Made by a program: the position numbers and the translations under genes. DNA of 64,000 bases, from contig ONQB01000011.1 of NCBI GenBank assembly GCA_900319905.1, forward strand, positions 889-64,888, given 5' to 3'. This document shows, piece by piece, positions 29,928 through 39,312 of the stretch. This DNA is from an uncultured Prevotella sp. Its GTDB lineage: Bacteria > Bacteroidota > Bacteroidia > Bacteroidales > Bacteroidaceae. Below the pieces are notes generated by a model. The model was not told where the DNA came from, searched no databases, and saw nothing but the letters and a program-made list of their open reading frames with translations. The stretch's first letter is position 1, and each line of letters starts with the position of its first letter.

Positions 29928-30503
29928 TTATCTTCCGTAATACGCTCGTACGAGCGGCTCAATGCATTTCGGCACCATGTCGTTGAACGGCTCCCCGTCC
30001 TTGGCGCGTCGGCGTATCTCCGTGCTGCTTACGGGATACAGTTCGGTGTTGACGAGGCGCACCTGTGGAGGCAACTGGCCGTTGATGGCATAACCCTCGC
30101 GGGGATAGACGATGATGGGGAAATGCGAAAGAATATAGTCCGGTTCGGCCCAGCGGTCGAATGCCAGCCAGTTGTCCGCACCAATAATGAGGGCGAACTG
30201 CCGGTCGGGATAGGTCTGGGCCAGGTGCTGCAGCGTGCGCCAGGTATAGGACGGTTTGGGCAGATGAAACTCGTAGTCGGAGGCCACCATGCCAGGCTCT
30301 GCCGCCAGTGCTCTTCGGGCCATCAGCAAGCGCTGTTGGTCATCGATGAGGTCGATGCTGCCTTTCTTAAAGGGATTGAGCGGCGACACCATAAACCATA
30401 CCTCATCAAGGCCGGCTTGTCGCATGATCTGCCGCGCCAGTTGGATATGTCCCATATGGATGGGATTGAAGCTCCCGCCGAAGATGCCTGTTGTTTGCGT
30501 CAT
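29928..30503 (-). CDS. nadD: Nicotinate-nucleotide adenylyltransferase
   Basis: NadD adenylates nicotinate mononucleotide to deamido-NAD in NAD synthesis. The 191-residue protein has the nucleotidyltransferase motif GIFGGSFNPIHMGH at its N-terminus and the C-terminal VSSTEIRRR motif (family ISSTxIR), with the substrate-region segment IIGADNWLAFDRW. It is the third gene of the yicC-gmk-nadD operon, 68 nt after gmk. Confidence 0.95.
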   Translation of the reverse strand: MTQTTGIFGGSFNPIHMGHIQLARQIMRQAGLDEVWFMVSPLNPFKKGSIDLIDDQQRLLMARRALAAEPGMVASDYEFHLPKPSYTWRTLQHLAQTYPDRQFALIIGADNWLAFDRWAEPDYILSHFPIIVYPREGYAINGQLPPQVRLVNTELYPVSSTEIRRRAKDGEPFNDMVPKCIEPLVRAYYGR

Positions 30504-30571
30504 TGCCCCGTGGTGATAAAAGCCGTGTGATATAGTGCGAAGGACAGTCCGTTAAATGGATTGCGATGCCC

Positions 30572-31183
30572 TTATTCCTGCTGCAGGAAGTCCTGCACCA
30601 GCTTCAGCGTCTCTGCTTCGGCCGTGGCCAGATCGTCGTTGACCACGATATGGTCAAACTTGTCAGCGAAGGTCAGTTCGTAGGAAGCCTTGGCCAGCCG
30701 TTGCTCTATCACCTCCGGTGCGTCGGTGGCACGTCCGATGAGCCGTCTGCGCAGTTCGTCAATCGAAGGCGGCTGTACGAAGATGCTCATTGCCCTTGCG
30801 CCATAGTGCTGCTTGATGTTGCAGCCACCTTTTACGTCGACGTCGAACACGACGTTCTCGCCTTTGGCGGTCTGCGTCTCCACTTGCGACTTCAGGGTAC
30901 CGTAGAAGCGGCCGGGGTAGACCTCTTCGTATTCGAGGAAGTCTTTCTCCGCGATTTTCTGCCGGAAGGCCTCCTCTGTGAGGAAGATATACTCCACGCC
31001 GTTGCGCTCCGTGCCGCGTGGCGCCCGTGTGGTGCAGCTGATGGAGAACGCCAGTTTTAGCTCCGGGTGCTCCTGCATGAGCCAGTTCACTATGGTCGAC
31101 TTGCCGGAGCCTGACGGTGCGCTGAAGATAAGAAGCTTCCCGCCAAGCGGGGCTGTATGGGGTTGTTGTGCAATATCAGTCAT
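30572..31183 (-). CDS. gmk: Guanylate kinase
   Basis: Gmk phosphorylates GMP to GDP. The 203-residue protein shows the P-loop FSAPSGSGKSTIV near residue 20, the GMP-binding segment SISCTTRAPRGTERNGVEYIF and the lid region. Length and motifs are typical. It lies between yicC and nadD on the minus strand, with a 36-nt gap after yicC. Confidence 0.96.
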   Translation of the reverse strand: MTDIAQQPHTAPLGGKLLIFSAPSGSGKSTIVNWLMQEHPELKLAFSISCTTRAPRGTERNGVEYIFLTEEAFRQKIAEKDFLEYEEVYPGRFYGTLKSQVETQTAKGENVVFDVDVKGGCNIKQHYGARAMSIFVQPPSIDELRRRLIGRATDAPEVIEQRLAKASYELTFADKFDHIVVNDDLATAEAETLKLVQDFLQQE

Positions 31184-31219
31184 TGTAGTAGGTGATTGAG
31201 GTTGTGGAAAGAAAGCGGT

Positions 31220-32095
31220 TTAAAGGGCATTGAGCACCTGTTCCTTGATCTGCTCCAGCTCGTCTTTCATCTTCACGACGATGTTCTGCATCTCGGCCTG
31301 GTTGCTCTTCGACCCGGTGGTGTTGATCTCGCGTCCCATCTCCTGTGCGATGAAGCCGAGCTTCTTGCCGTTGGGCTGGTTCTCGGCCATCGTCTCACGG
31401 AAGTATTTCAAGTGGTTGGCCAGTCGCTGTTTTTCCTCGCTGATGTCGAGCTTCTCTATATAGTAGATAAGCTCCTGCTCCAGCCGGTTCTTGTCGTACT
31501 CCACCTCGGGGATCTGTTGCAGTCCCTTGACGATGGTCTCCTTGATCTTCGGCACGCGGCTCTTCTCGTAAGGCTCTATGCTGTGCAGCAGTGCCTCGAT
31601 GTTGTCTACTTTCTCATGGAATTTCTTCTCCAGTGCGGCTCCTTCCTGGCGTCTGAAGGCCAGCAGGGCATCGAGGGCCTGGTGGATGGCCTGCTGTGCC
31701 ACCTGCCACTCCTTGTCGGAGAGCTCTTCGATTTGTGTGCGTGTTGTCACATCGGGCAGTGAGAGCAACGTGGCGAACCAGTCGCTGGGCTCGGGAATGC
31801 CGGCCGAGGCCGAGATGGCCTTCAGCTGTTTGTAATAGTTCTCCACGATGGCTCCGTTGATGGGCGCGGCATCTACTGTCGCGTCTTTCTCCACCCAGAT
31901 GGAGAAGTCGACCTTACCTCTGATGAGTGCCTTGGCAATCACCTGACGAATCTCCATCTCCTTCTCACGGTAGATGGGAGCGATGCGTGTGGAAAGGTCA
32001 AGCGCCTTGCTGTTGAGCGATTTTACTTCAACATTGATTTTCTTCTCCTTGTAGGTCACGACAGCTTTGCCGTAACCTGTCATTGACAGTATCAT
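31220..32095 (-). CDS. yicC: YicC-family endoribonuclease-like protein
   Basis: A 291-residue YicC/UPF0701 protein; E. coli YicC has been linked to RNA decay. The start MILSMTGYGKA is the family hallmark and fixes ATG 32095 over the upstream in-frame codon. The N-terminal conserved segment (VEVKSLNSKALDLSTRIAP) and C-terminal helical part with the GREINTTGSKSN ending are typical. It heads an operon with gmk and nadD and is divergent from tsaB. Confidence 0.92.
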   Translation of the reverse strand: MILSMTGYGKAVVTYKEKKINVEVKSLNSKALDLSTRIAPIYREKEMEIRQVIAKALIRGKVDFSIWVEKDATVDAAPINGAIVENYYKQLKAISASAGIPEPSDWFATLLSLPDVTTRTQIEELSDKEWQVAQQAIHQALDALLAFRRQEGAALEKKFHEKVDNIEALLHSIEPYEKSRVPKIKETIVKGLQQIPEVEYDKNRLEQELIYYIEKLDISEEKQRLANHLKYFRETMAENQPNGKKLGFIAQEMGREINTTGSKSNQAEMQNIVVKMKDELEQIKEQVLNAL

Positions 32096-32119
32096 AATAG
32101 CTTTGACGTTAAATTTCTG

Positions 32120-32127
32120 CAAAAGTA
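32120..32127 (-). promoter_or_regulatory. -7 box of yicC-gmk-nadD operon
   Basis: TACTTTTG on the minus strand, 24 nt before the yicC ATG, in the 86-nt divergent region shared with tsaB. The -33 element is not evident. Confidence 0.5.
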
Positions 32128-32149
32128 CAAAAATTGCAGGAAAAAGGCG

Positions 32150-32157
32150 TAAATTTG
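32150..32157 (+). promoter_or_regulatory. -7 box of tsaB operon
   Basis: TAAATTTG, 24 nt before the tsaB ATG. A TTG at 32134-32136 is only 13 nt upstream, so the -33 element is unclear. Confidence 0.5.
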
Positions 32158-32181
32158 CACTTTATTAAGATTAAAAGAATT

Positions 32182-32874
32182 ATGTCGTGTATATTGAACA
32201 TTGACACGAGCACCAATGTGTGCTCGGTAGCTGTGAGTCATGATGGTGCCGTTATCTTTGAAAAAGAAGACCATAGCGGCCCCAATCATGCCGAGCGCCT
32301 TGGCTCGTTTGTTGACGAGGCTCTGTCGTTTACCGACAACCATGCCATTCCTTTTGATGCGGTAGCAGTGAGTTGTGGCCCGGGTTCTTACACGGGTCTG
32401 CGTATTGGTGTGTCAATGGCCAAGGGCATATGCTATGGCCGTGGCCTGAAGCTTTTGGGCGTGCCCACGCTGGAGTTGCTCTGCGTGCCTGTGCTGCTGG
32501 AGGAGCTGGTGGCTGACGACAACGCCCTGCTCTGTCCCATGCTCGACGCCCGCCGTATGGAGGTCTACGCACAGCTCTTCGACCGTTCGCTTCACGAGGT
32601 GCGCCCCATCCACGCCGATGTCGTGGAGGCTGATACCTACAACGAGTACCTCGACCGCCAGCCGGTGTATTTCTTCGGCAATGGCGCTGCCAAGTGCAAG
32701 AAGGTCATCACGCATCCCAACGCCCATTTCATTGATGGCATAGAGCCACTGGCCAAGAACATGCTGCCCCTTGCCGAGAAGCGCATGGCGGAGGGTAAGT
32801 TTGAGGATGTGGCTTATTTCGTGCCGTTCTATCTCAAGGACTTCGTGGCCAAGCTGCCGCGCAAACTGCTCTGA
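32182..32874 (+). CDS. tsaB: tRNA threonylcarbamoyladenosine biosynthesis protein TsaB
   Basis: TsaB is the non-catalytic partner of TsaD in making t6A37 of ANN-decoding tRNAs. The 230-residue protein has the ASKHA-fold start ILNIDTSTNVCSVAV and the DAVAVSCGPGSYTGLRIGVS motif typical of TsaB. ATG 32182 begins MSCILNID and follows a -7 box. It starts the plus-strand run tsaB-DUF4290-murA-rimM-dxr-rseP. Confidence 0.93.
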   Translation: MSCILNIDTSTNVCSVAVSHDGAVIFEKEDHSGPNHAERLGSFVDEALSFTDNHAIPFDAVAVSCGPGSYTGLRIGVSMAKGICYGRGLKLLGVPTLELLCVPVLLEELVADDNALLCPMLDARRMEVYAQLFDRSLHEVRPIHADVVEADTYNEYLDRQPVYFFGNGAAKCKKVITHPNAHFIDGIEPLAKNMLPLAEKRMAEGKFEDVAYFVPFYLKDFVAKLPRKLL

Positions 32875-32940
32875 CGCGTTCGTGCCGTCAGACTTTTTCT
32901 TCCTGGCTTTATCTTTCTCACACCCCTTTAATAACTGATT

Positions 32941-33558
32941 ATGAACATCAAAGGATTAGACTATAACACCCAGCGCGAGCGTCTCGTGCTGCCCGAATAC
33001 GGCCGCGAGGTGCAGAAGATGGTGGACTACTGCATGACGCTGCCCACCAAGGCTGAGCGACAGCGTTGCGCAGAGTCAATTGTCACCACCATGGAGCGCA
33101 TGATTCCCAACGTGTGCAACAGTGCCGAATACAAGCAGAAACTGTGGGACCAGCTGGCACTCATCAGCGATTTCAAACTCGACATCGACTGGCCTGTCGA
33201 CATCGACAAGGCTCGCATCATGCAGCAGAAGCCCGGCCACGTCGATTATCCCATGAGCCATATTCCCGTGCGCCACTACGGCAAGCTGGTGTTTGAGCTC
33301 CTCGACCGTCTCAAGACGATGCCGGCTGGCAGGGAGCGCGACGAGCTCACGGCACAGACCGCCAATCAGATGAAGCGCGACCTCATGCAGTGGGGCCACG
33401 GCCTGTGCGACGACGAGAAGGTGGCCGACGACCTGGCCCGTTTCACCGACGGCGTCATCCAGCTCGACCTGTCACGCTTTAAGTTCGCCAAGATAGACCT
33501 GCGGGCTCTCAATGCTGCCAACAACAATGGTGGTGGTAAAAAGAAAAAGAAGCGGTAG
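32941..33558 (+). CDS. DUF4290 family protein
   Basis: A 205-residue soluble, mainly helical protein of the Bacteroidetes-restricted DUF4290 family, recognisable by LDYNTQRERLVLPEYGREVQ near the N-terminus. The C-terminus ends in a lysine-rich tail (GGGKKKKKR). Its function is not known. It is 3 nt upstream of murA, an arrangement widely conserved in Bacteroidetes, which points to a role near cell-wall synthesis; that is guilt by association only. Confidence 0.85.
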   Translation: MNIKGLDYNTQRERLVLPEYGREVQKMVDYCMTLPTKAERQRCAESIVTTMERMIPNVCNSAEYKQKLWDQLALISDFKLDIDWPVDIDKARIMQQKPGHVDYPMSHIPVRHYGKLVFELLDRLKTMPAGRERDELTAQTANQMKRDLMQWGHGLCDDEKVADDLARFTDGVIQLDLSRFKFAKIDLRALNAANNNGGGKKKKKR

Positions 33559-33561
33559 GTC

Positions 33562-34869
33562 ATGGCATCGTTTATCATTGAGGGTGGTCACCCCCTGGAG
33601 GGTACCATCACACCGCAGGGCGCCAAGAACGAGGCGCTGCAGGTGATCAGTGCCACACTGCTCACCAGCGACCCGGTGCGCATCACCAATATACCGGATA
33701 TCCTCGACGTCAACAACCTCATCCAGTTGCTGCGCGACATTGGTGTGAAGGTGACGCGTCACGATGCCCACGACTATACGTTTCAGGCCGACGACATCAA
33801 CCTCGATTTTCTCAACAGCCGCGACTTCGTTGACAAATGCGCGTCGTTGCGCGGCTCCGTGCTGATGATCGGTCCGCTGCTGGGCCGCTTCGGCAAGGCC
33901 ACGGTAGCACAGCCCGGTGGCGACAAGATTGGACGTCGCCGTCTCGACACGCATTTCCTGGGTTTCAAAAATCTCGGAGCCCACTTCGTACACGACGATG
34001 AATACAACGTCTACCGCATTGAGGCACAGCACCTCAAGGGTACGTATATGTTGCTCGACGAGGCTTCGGTGACTGGTACGGCCAACATCATCATGGCGGC
34101 CGTCATGGCGAAGGGCACCACTACCATCTACCATGCGGCCTGCGAGCCTTACATCCAGCAGCTCTGCCACATGCTCAACCATATGGGTGCCAACATCTCG
34201 GGCATTGCCAGCAACCTCATCACCATCGTGGGCGTTGAGCGGTTGCATGGCACCGACCACCGTATCCTGCCCGACATGATCGAGGTGGGATCGTTCATCG
34301 GCATGGGTGCCATGGTGGGCAACGGCATCCGCATCAAAGACGTGTCGCTGCGCAACCTCGGACCCATCCCCGATGCCTTCCGTCGGTTGGGCATCAAGGT
34401 GAAGGCCGACGGCGACGACCTCGTCATCCCGCATCAGGCCCATTACGTGGTCGACTCCTTCCTCGACGGCACCATCATGACACTCTCCGACGCACCCTGG
34501 CCGGGTCTCACGCCCGACCTGCTCTCCGTGCTGCTCGTCGTGGCCACCCAGGCCCGAGGCACGGTGCTCATCCATCAGAAGATGTTTGAGAGCCGTCTGT
34601 TCTTCGTCGATAAGCTCATCGACATGGGCGCGCAGATTATCCTCTGCGACCCCCACCGCGCCGTGGTGGTCGGACAGGACCATCGCATCCGGTTGCGGGC
34701 CGGCCGCATGACCAGTCCCGACATACGCGCGGGCATCGCACTGCTCATCGCCGCCATGAGTGCTGATGGTACCAGCCGTATCGACAATATCGGACAGATT
34801 GACCGGGGCTATCAGAACATTGAGAACCGGCTCAACGAGTTGGGTGCCAAGATCACCCGTGTGTCATAA
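33562..34869 (+). CDS. murA: UDP-N-acetylglucosamine 1-carboxyvinyltransferase
   Basis: MurA transfers enolpyruvate to UDP-GlcNAc, the first committed peptidoglycan step. The 435-residue protein keeps the EPSP-synthase fold motifs, including the N-terminal GAKNEALQVISATLLT. In the active-site loop the residue equal to E. coli Cys115 is Asp121 (QPGGDKIGRRRLD). In other bacteria a Cys-to-Asp change at this site gives intrinsic fosfomycin resistance, so resistance at the target is predicted here. It sits between DUF4290 and rimM. Confidence 0.96.
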   Translation: MASFIIEGGHPLEGTITPQGAKNEALQVISATLLTSDPVRITNIPDILDVNNLIQLLRDIGVKVTRHDAHDYTFQADDINLDFLNSRDFVDKCASLRGSVLMIGPLLGRFGKATVAQPGGDKIGRRRLDTHFLGFKNLGAHFVHDDEYNVYRIEAQHLKGTYMLLDEASVTGTANIIMAAVMAKGTTTIYHAACEPYIQQLCHMLNHMGANISGIASNLITIVGVERLHGTDHRILPDMIEVGSFIGMGAMVGNGIRIKDVSLRNLGPIPDAFRRLGIKVKADGDDLVIPHQAHYVVDSFLDGTIMTLSDAPWPGLTPDLLSVLLVVATQARGTVLIHQKMFESRLFFVDKLIDMGAQIILCDPHRAVVVGQDHRIRLRAGRMTSPDIRAGIALLIAAMSADGTSRIDNIGQIDRGYQNIENRLNELGAKITRVS

Positions 34870-34947
34870 TCTTCTACACTACGCGGTGGTGGAAATGAAC
34901 CGAACGGGAACGAATCAACCGGTATTGAACGAAATAGTACAACAACA

Positions 34948-35511
34948 ATGAACGAACACAACCATAACGACAGCCGTCCTTACCCTACGCTCGACGCCAA
35001 CGATGTCTACTGCATCGGTCGCTTGGGCAAGCCGCATGGCGTGAAGGGCGAGATGACATTCCTCTTCGACGACGACGTCTTCGACCGCGTCGATGCCGAC
35101 TATGTGTTTGTGAAGGTCGACGGTCTGCTCGTGCCGTTCTTCTTTGAGTCCTACCGTTTCCGCTCCGACGAGACGGCGCTTGTCAAATGGGAGGATGTTG
35201 ACACTGCCGACGCTGCCGCTGAGCTCACAGGCTGTGAGGTGTTCTTCCCGCGCCAGCTGGCTGACGAGGACACCGACGCGCCGCTCTCCGTAGCCGAGAT
35301 CGTAGGCTACCAGGTCATCGATGCCGCCAACGGACAGACCGTGGGTACCATCAAGGCGGTAGACGACGCTACCATCAACACCCTTTTTGAAGTGGAGACA
35401 CCCGACGGACGCAGCGTGGTGCTGCCGGCCAATGCCGACCTCATCGGCACCTTCGACCGCGCACAGCACACGGTCACCATGACCATTCCTGATGGTGTGC
35501 TCAATCTGTAA
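34948..35511 (+). CDS. rimM: 16S rRNA processing protein RimM
   Basis: RimM binds ribosomal protein S19 and assists maturation of the 30S head. The 187-residue protein has the RimM N-terminal barrel start (CIGRLGKPHGVKGEMTF) and a C-terminal PRC-barrel (EIVGYQVIDAANGQTVGTI). The order murA-rimM-dxr-rseP is typical of Bacteroidetes. Confidence 0.93.
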   Translation: MNEHNHNDSRPYPTLDANDVYCIGRLGKPHGVKGEMTFLFDDDVFDRVDADYVFVKVDGLLVPFFFESYRFRSDETALVKWEDVDTADAAAELTGCEVFFPRQLADEDTDAPLSVAEIVGYQVIDAANGQTVGTIKAVDDATINTLFEVETPDGRSVVLPANADLIGTFDRAQHTVTMTIPDGVLNL

Positions 35512-35528
35512 ACAGCTTTACTCGCACT

Positions 35529-36692
35529 ATGAACAAACAAAAGATATGTATTCTTGGCAGCACAGGCTCCATCGGCACGCAGACGCTCGACGTCATCCGT
35601 CAGCATCCCGACCGCTTTGAGGCTTACTGCCTTACGGCCAACAACAATGTGGAACTGCTGGCCCAGCAAGCACGCGAATTTCATCCCGACGCCGTGGTCA
35701 TTGCCAATGAGGCTCACTTGGCCGCGTTGAAAGCGATGCTGGCCGACACCGACGTGAAGGTGTATGGTGGACGGCAGGCTCTCTGCGACGTGGTGCAAGC
35801 CTCACCGGTCGACACGGTGGTGGCTGCCATGGTGGGCTTCGCCGGTCTGGAACCGACCATCAATGCCATCAAGGCGCATAAGAAAATATGTCTGGCCAAC
35901 AAGGAGACACTGGTGGTGGCCGGTGAGCTTATTCTGAGTCTCGTCAGTCAGTACCACGTCAGTCTGCTGCCCATCGACTCTGAGCATAGTGCCATCTTCC
36001 AGAGTCTCGTGGGGGAGGATATGAATGAAGTCGACAAGATCCTGCTCACCTGCTCGGGCGGTCCGTTCCGCCTCTTCAGCCACGACCAGCTGCGCTCGGT
36101 GACCGCAGCCGATGCCTTGCGCCATCCTACGTGGGACATGGGTGCGAAGATCACCATCGACTCGGCCTCGCTCATGAACAAAGGCTTTGAGGTGATGGAG
36201 GCGCGCTGGCTCTTCGGTGTGCCCGCCGACCGCATTGAGGTGCTCATCCATCCGCAGTCGGTCGTCCACAGCGGCGTCCAGTTTGTTGACGGTGCCGTGA
36301 AGGCGCAGCTCGGTGTGCCCGACATGCGACTGCCCATACAGTATGCGCTCTCTTATCCTGAGCGTCTGCCTTTGCAAGGCGACCGCCTTGACCTGTTCAA
36401 GACGCAGAAGCTGGAGTTCTACAAGCCCGACATCGAGAAGTTCCGCTGTCTGGCCTTGGCCTACGACGCCATTCATAAGGGCGGCAACATGCCCTGCATC
36501 CTCAATGCGGCCAACGAGGTGGCCAACGCTGCCTTCCGGCGCGGCGAGTGCTCGTTCCTGGGCATGGCCGACATCATTGAGCGTACCATGCAGCAAGCCA
36601 CCTTCGACAGTCATCCCGACCTCGACGTCTATCTCAACACCGACAGCGAGGCCCGGCAGATTGCACGTCAGCTTGTCAGTCATCAATCATAG
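35529..36692 (+). CDS. dxr: 1-deoxy-D-xylulose 5-phosphate reductoisomerase
   Basis: Dxr converts DXP to MEP with NADPH in the non-mevalonate isoprenoid pathway. The 387-residue protein has the NADPH-binding LGSTGSIGTQTLDVI start, ANKETLVVAGE, the metal and substrate segment IDSEHSAIFQSL, and GAKITIDSASLMNKGFEV. It belongs to the same pathway as ispF at 52946-53422 in this window. It lies 17 nt after rimM. Confidence 0.97.
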   Translation: MNKQKICILGSTGSIGTQTLDVIRQHPDRFEAYCLTANNNVELLAQQAREFHPDAVVIANEAHLAALKAMLADTDVKVYGGRQALCDVVQASPVDTVVAAMVGFAGLEPTINAIKAHKKICLANKETLVVAGELILSLVSQYHVSLLPIDSEHSAIFQSLVGEDMNEVDKILLTCSGGPFRLFSHDQLRSVTAADALRHPTWDMGAKITIDSASLMNKGFEVMEARWLFGVPADRIEVLIHPQSVVHSGVQFVDGAVKAQLGVPDMRLPIQYALSYPERLPLQGDRLDLFKTQKLEFYKPDIEKFRCLALAYDAIHKGGNMPCILNAANEVANAAFRRGECSFLGMADIIERTMQQATFDSHPDLDVYLNTDSEARQIARQLVSHQS

Positions 36693-36785
36693 TACTTATC
36701 ATTAGCCAACCCATTTCATTCAACGGCCCTCTCTCTTTAAGCGGTATCGCACTGTGGCAGGACTGAGGCCCGATTATTCAGACAC

Positions 36786-38222
36786 ATGGAAGTATTTCTT
36801 ATAAAACTCTTACAGTTCATCCTCTCCATCTCACTCCTCGTGCTGTTGCATGAGGGCGGTCATATGCTGGCTTCCAAGATTTTCGGCGTGCGCGTGGAGA
36901 AGTTCTTCATCTTCTTCGACGTGAGCATCGGCAAGTGGAGCGGCAAGCTCTTCAGCTTCAAACCAAAAAACAGCGATACCGAGTACGGCATGGGCTGGTT
37001 GCCCTTGGGCGGCTACTGCAAGATTGCCGGCATGATCGACGAGAGCATGGACACCGAGCAGATGAAGCGCGACCCGCAGCCGTGGGAGTTCCGTACCAAA
37101 CCGGCCTGGCAGCGACTCATCATCATGGTGGGTGGCGTTACGGTCAACTTCGTGCTGGCGCTGTTCATCTACTCCATGATCATGTTCCACTGGGGCCAGA
37201 GCTACGTGCGTATGGCCGACATGACATACGGCATGGAGTTCAACAACGACGCCGAGCGGCTTGGCTTCCACGACCATGACATCCTCTTGGGTACGAATAT
37301 CCGGCCGTTCAAGGACTTCAACGTCGATGTCTACCGCGATCTCTCGCAGGCTACTTATGCTGATGTGCTGCGACAGGGCAAGCACGTGCGTGTCGCACTG
37401 CCCGGCAACATCAACCTGCTGGATATGATAAAAAACAAGCCGCAGTTCGTGCGGCCGTTCATCCCGGCAGTCGTCGACTCTGTCGTACAGCGTATGCCGG
37501 TAGCGGAGGACAGCAAGGATACCGTCGTCTCACCTGCCACAGCCATGGGCTTGCGTAAGGGCGACCGCATCGTAGCTTTCAACGGAAAACATATCAGCTC
37601 CTACAACGACTTCACCGATGTGATCAACCATCTCGACAGTCAGATGACAGCTGCCAGCACCCATGCCGACAGCCTGCGTCTGCGCCAGGTGACGCTGGTC
37701 GTGGCCAGAGCCGGACAGAAGGGAACTGCCCAGACCGACACGCTGAGTGGGGTGCTGACATCCGACTTGAAGGTGGGATTCCAGGCTGCCGACGTAAAAC
37801 GTTTATATAAGGTGACGCACATCGACTATGGCTTCCTCGAGAGCTTCCCCGCCGGCATCCGCTATGGTTGGGATGTGCTGTCGGGTTACGTGAGTGACAT
37901 GCGTTATGTGTTCTCGGCTGAAGGGGCCAAGAGTCTCGGAGGCTTTGGCGCTATCGGCTCGCTCTTCCCGAGTCAGTGGGACTGGTATCAGTTCTGGATG
38001 ATGACGGCTTTCCTGAGCATCATCCTGGCGTTCATGAACATCCTGCCTATCCCGGCACTCGACGGTGGACATGTGCTGTTCCTGCTCTTCGAGATCATCA
38101 CGCGACGGAAACCCTCGGAGACGTTCATGATCAGAGCCGAGTACATCGGCATCACCATCCTCATCTTGCTGATGGTGGTGGCCAACCTCAACGACATCCT
38201 ACGGTGGTTGGGAATACTGTAA
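36786..38222 (+). CDS. rseP: RseP/site-2 family intramembrane metalloprotease
   Basis: A 478-residue zinc site-2 protease. The HExxH motif is HEGGH at residues 22-26 in the first membrane helix and the third ligand is Asp426 in PALDGGHVLF near the C-terminus. A PDZ-like region (AMGLRKGDRIVAFNGKHI) lies in the middle. Such enzymes cut membrane anchors of anti-sigma factors or signal-peptide remnants; the substrate here is unknown. It is the last gene of the tsaB-rseP run. Confidence 0.93.
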   Translation: MEVFLIKLLQFILSISLLVLLHEGGHMLASKIFGVRVEKFFIFFDVSIGKWSGKLFSFKPKNSDTEYGMGWLPLGGYCKIAGMIDESMDTEQMKRDPQPWEFRTKPAWQRLIIMVGGVTVNFVLALFIYSMIMFHWGQSYVRMADMTYGMEFNNDAERLGFHDHDILLGTNIRPFKDFNVDVYRDLSQATYADVLRQGKHVRVALPGNINLLDMIKNKPQFVRPFIPAVVDSVVQRMPVAEDSKDTVVSPATAMGLRKGDRIVAFNGKHISSYNDFTDVINHLDSQMTAASTHADSLRLRQVTLVVARAGQKGTAQTDTLSGVLTSDLKVGFQAADVKRLYKVTHIDYGFLESFPAGIRYGWDVLSGYVSDMRYVFSAEGAKSLGGFGAIGSLFPSQWDWYQFWMMTAFLSIILAFMNILPIPALDGGHVLFLLFEIITRRKPSETFMIRAEYIGITILILLMVVANLNDILRWLGIL

Positions 38223-38253
38223 GGCGTAGTTTACAACCATAGCATGATCCGGT

Positions 38254-38316
38254 CTTTCCTGATTATCCGTATAGGTGTACTTCGATGTGAGTATTCCTGT
38301 TACGAAATCAGGAAAG
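38254..38316. repeat. Inverted repeat after rseP
   Basis: CTTTCCTGATT (38254-38264) and AATCAGGAAAG (38306-38316) are perfect 11-bp inverted arms with a 41-nt loop, 31 nt after rseP. It may help end the operon transcript. Confidence 0.4.
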
Positions 38317-38359
38317 CTGAGGATTGGTTGAACGTTTGCTGATACAATTAGGATTTTGT

Positions 38360-38379
38360 GGGCGCCGCTTGCGGCGCCC
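38360..38379. terminator. GC-rich hairpin, candidate terminator
   Basis: GGGCGCCGC-TT-GCGGCGCCC, a perfect 9-bp stem with a two-base centre, about 140 nt after rseP. It lacks a following T-run. Confidence 0.4.
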
Positions 38380-38618
38380 CATTAAACAAAGGATATGTAA
38401 TCATTATAAGTCGTTCGTATTGGGCGAAGGTTTCTATAACGAGAGCTGTGATGCCCAATGATATATCCGTCACCATTTCTTTTCATAGCCTCTTGTCAAA
38501 AAACTTCATGAAATTTTAACACTTCGCCAACCTACTGAAAAAATGTTGAAATCGGACATGAAACCGCATATTCTCGAATTTACAACCATTGAACACCATC
38601 ATTCTATTGCCTTCTCGC

Positions 38619-38738
38619 CGAACCTCCATCGACCTTTCGCCGAACCTCCATCGACCTTTCGCCGTATCTCCATCGACCTTTCGCCGAACCTCCATCGACC
38701 TTTCGCCGTATCTCCATCGACCTTTCGCCGAACCTCCG
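38619..38738. repeat. 22-bp direct tandem repeat array
   Basis: Five full units and one partial unit of a 22-bp repeat (CGAACCTCCATCGACC plus TTTCGC). Two variants occur, with GAACC or GTATC near the start, in the order a-a-b-a-b-a. There are no spacers. Read through, it gives repetitive Arg/Ser-rich or Pro-rich peptides that do not look like a real protein. It lies in the non-coding block before the fimbrial operon. Confidence 0.85.
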
Positions 38739-38831
38739 GCTTGTTTTCAACCGATTATTGCACCATCGCCTTCCGATATTCATTAAACTGCTGGTAACCA
38801 ATCTGTTGCCTTCTTTTCGCCAACCACTCAC

Positions 38832-38885
38832 GAGAATCGCGTATTTGCGGCCAATGACTGGCTTGCTCGCAAATTCGTGATTCTC
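38832..38885. repeat. Nested hairpin in the pre-fimbrial non-coding block
   Basis: Arms 38832-38849 and 38868-38885 pair at 16 of 18 positions, and an inner GCCA-ATGAC-TGGC stem fills the loop. A separate small hairpin (ATTGCTC/GAGCAAT) is at 38914-38933. The role is unknown. From 38940 to 39300 no gene or clear signal is seen, apart from the left arm of a possible inverted repeat at 39237-39250. Confidence 0.5.
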
Positions 38886-39312
38886 AGGGACCTTCTTGTT
38901 AATTATTTTCTGAATTGCTCATAATAGAGCAATCGGGTGGGGCAGACCACGGCGCCTCACCACACATTTCTCACAGGACCGCTCACACGCACGGCTCCAT
39001 CCCCTTGTCCATCCGTCGGCATGACACATCCTCGGCAGCAAGCCGAACCTCGTTATAGGCGGATTAATAAAATAATTTCAGATATCTCGTCAACTTCACG
39101 TCATTTTTACGTTGACTCTCTGCTGCTCCTATTCTTATCTTATCAAAACCTTCCACTATCTTGCTCAAACCTTTTGGTTATTTTAGCTATTTAGAAACCA
39201 AAGTTTCATGATGTAAGTGCCAATTATCTTAATGAACGTTAACCTCCTCCATTTTTGGTAAACATTATATAAATTATCGGTGCTTTGTAGGGCAATGATT
39301 GGAAAATATAAC

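Noticed and set aside
38619-38738. CRISPR-like array of regular repeats
   Set aside because: The 22-bp units are directly adjacent with no spacers, and no cas gene is present.
38604-38831. Small reading frames (both strands) across the 22-bp repeats
   Set aside because: Their sequence is only the repeat read through; no start signal, promoter or family match.
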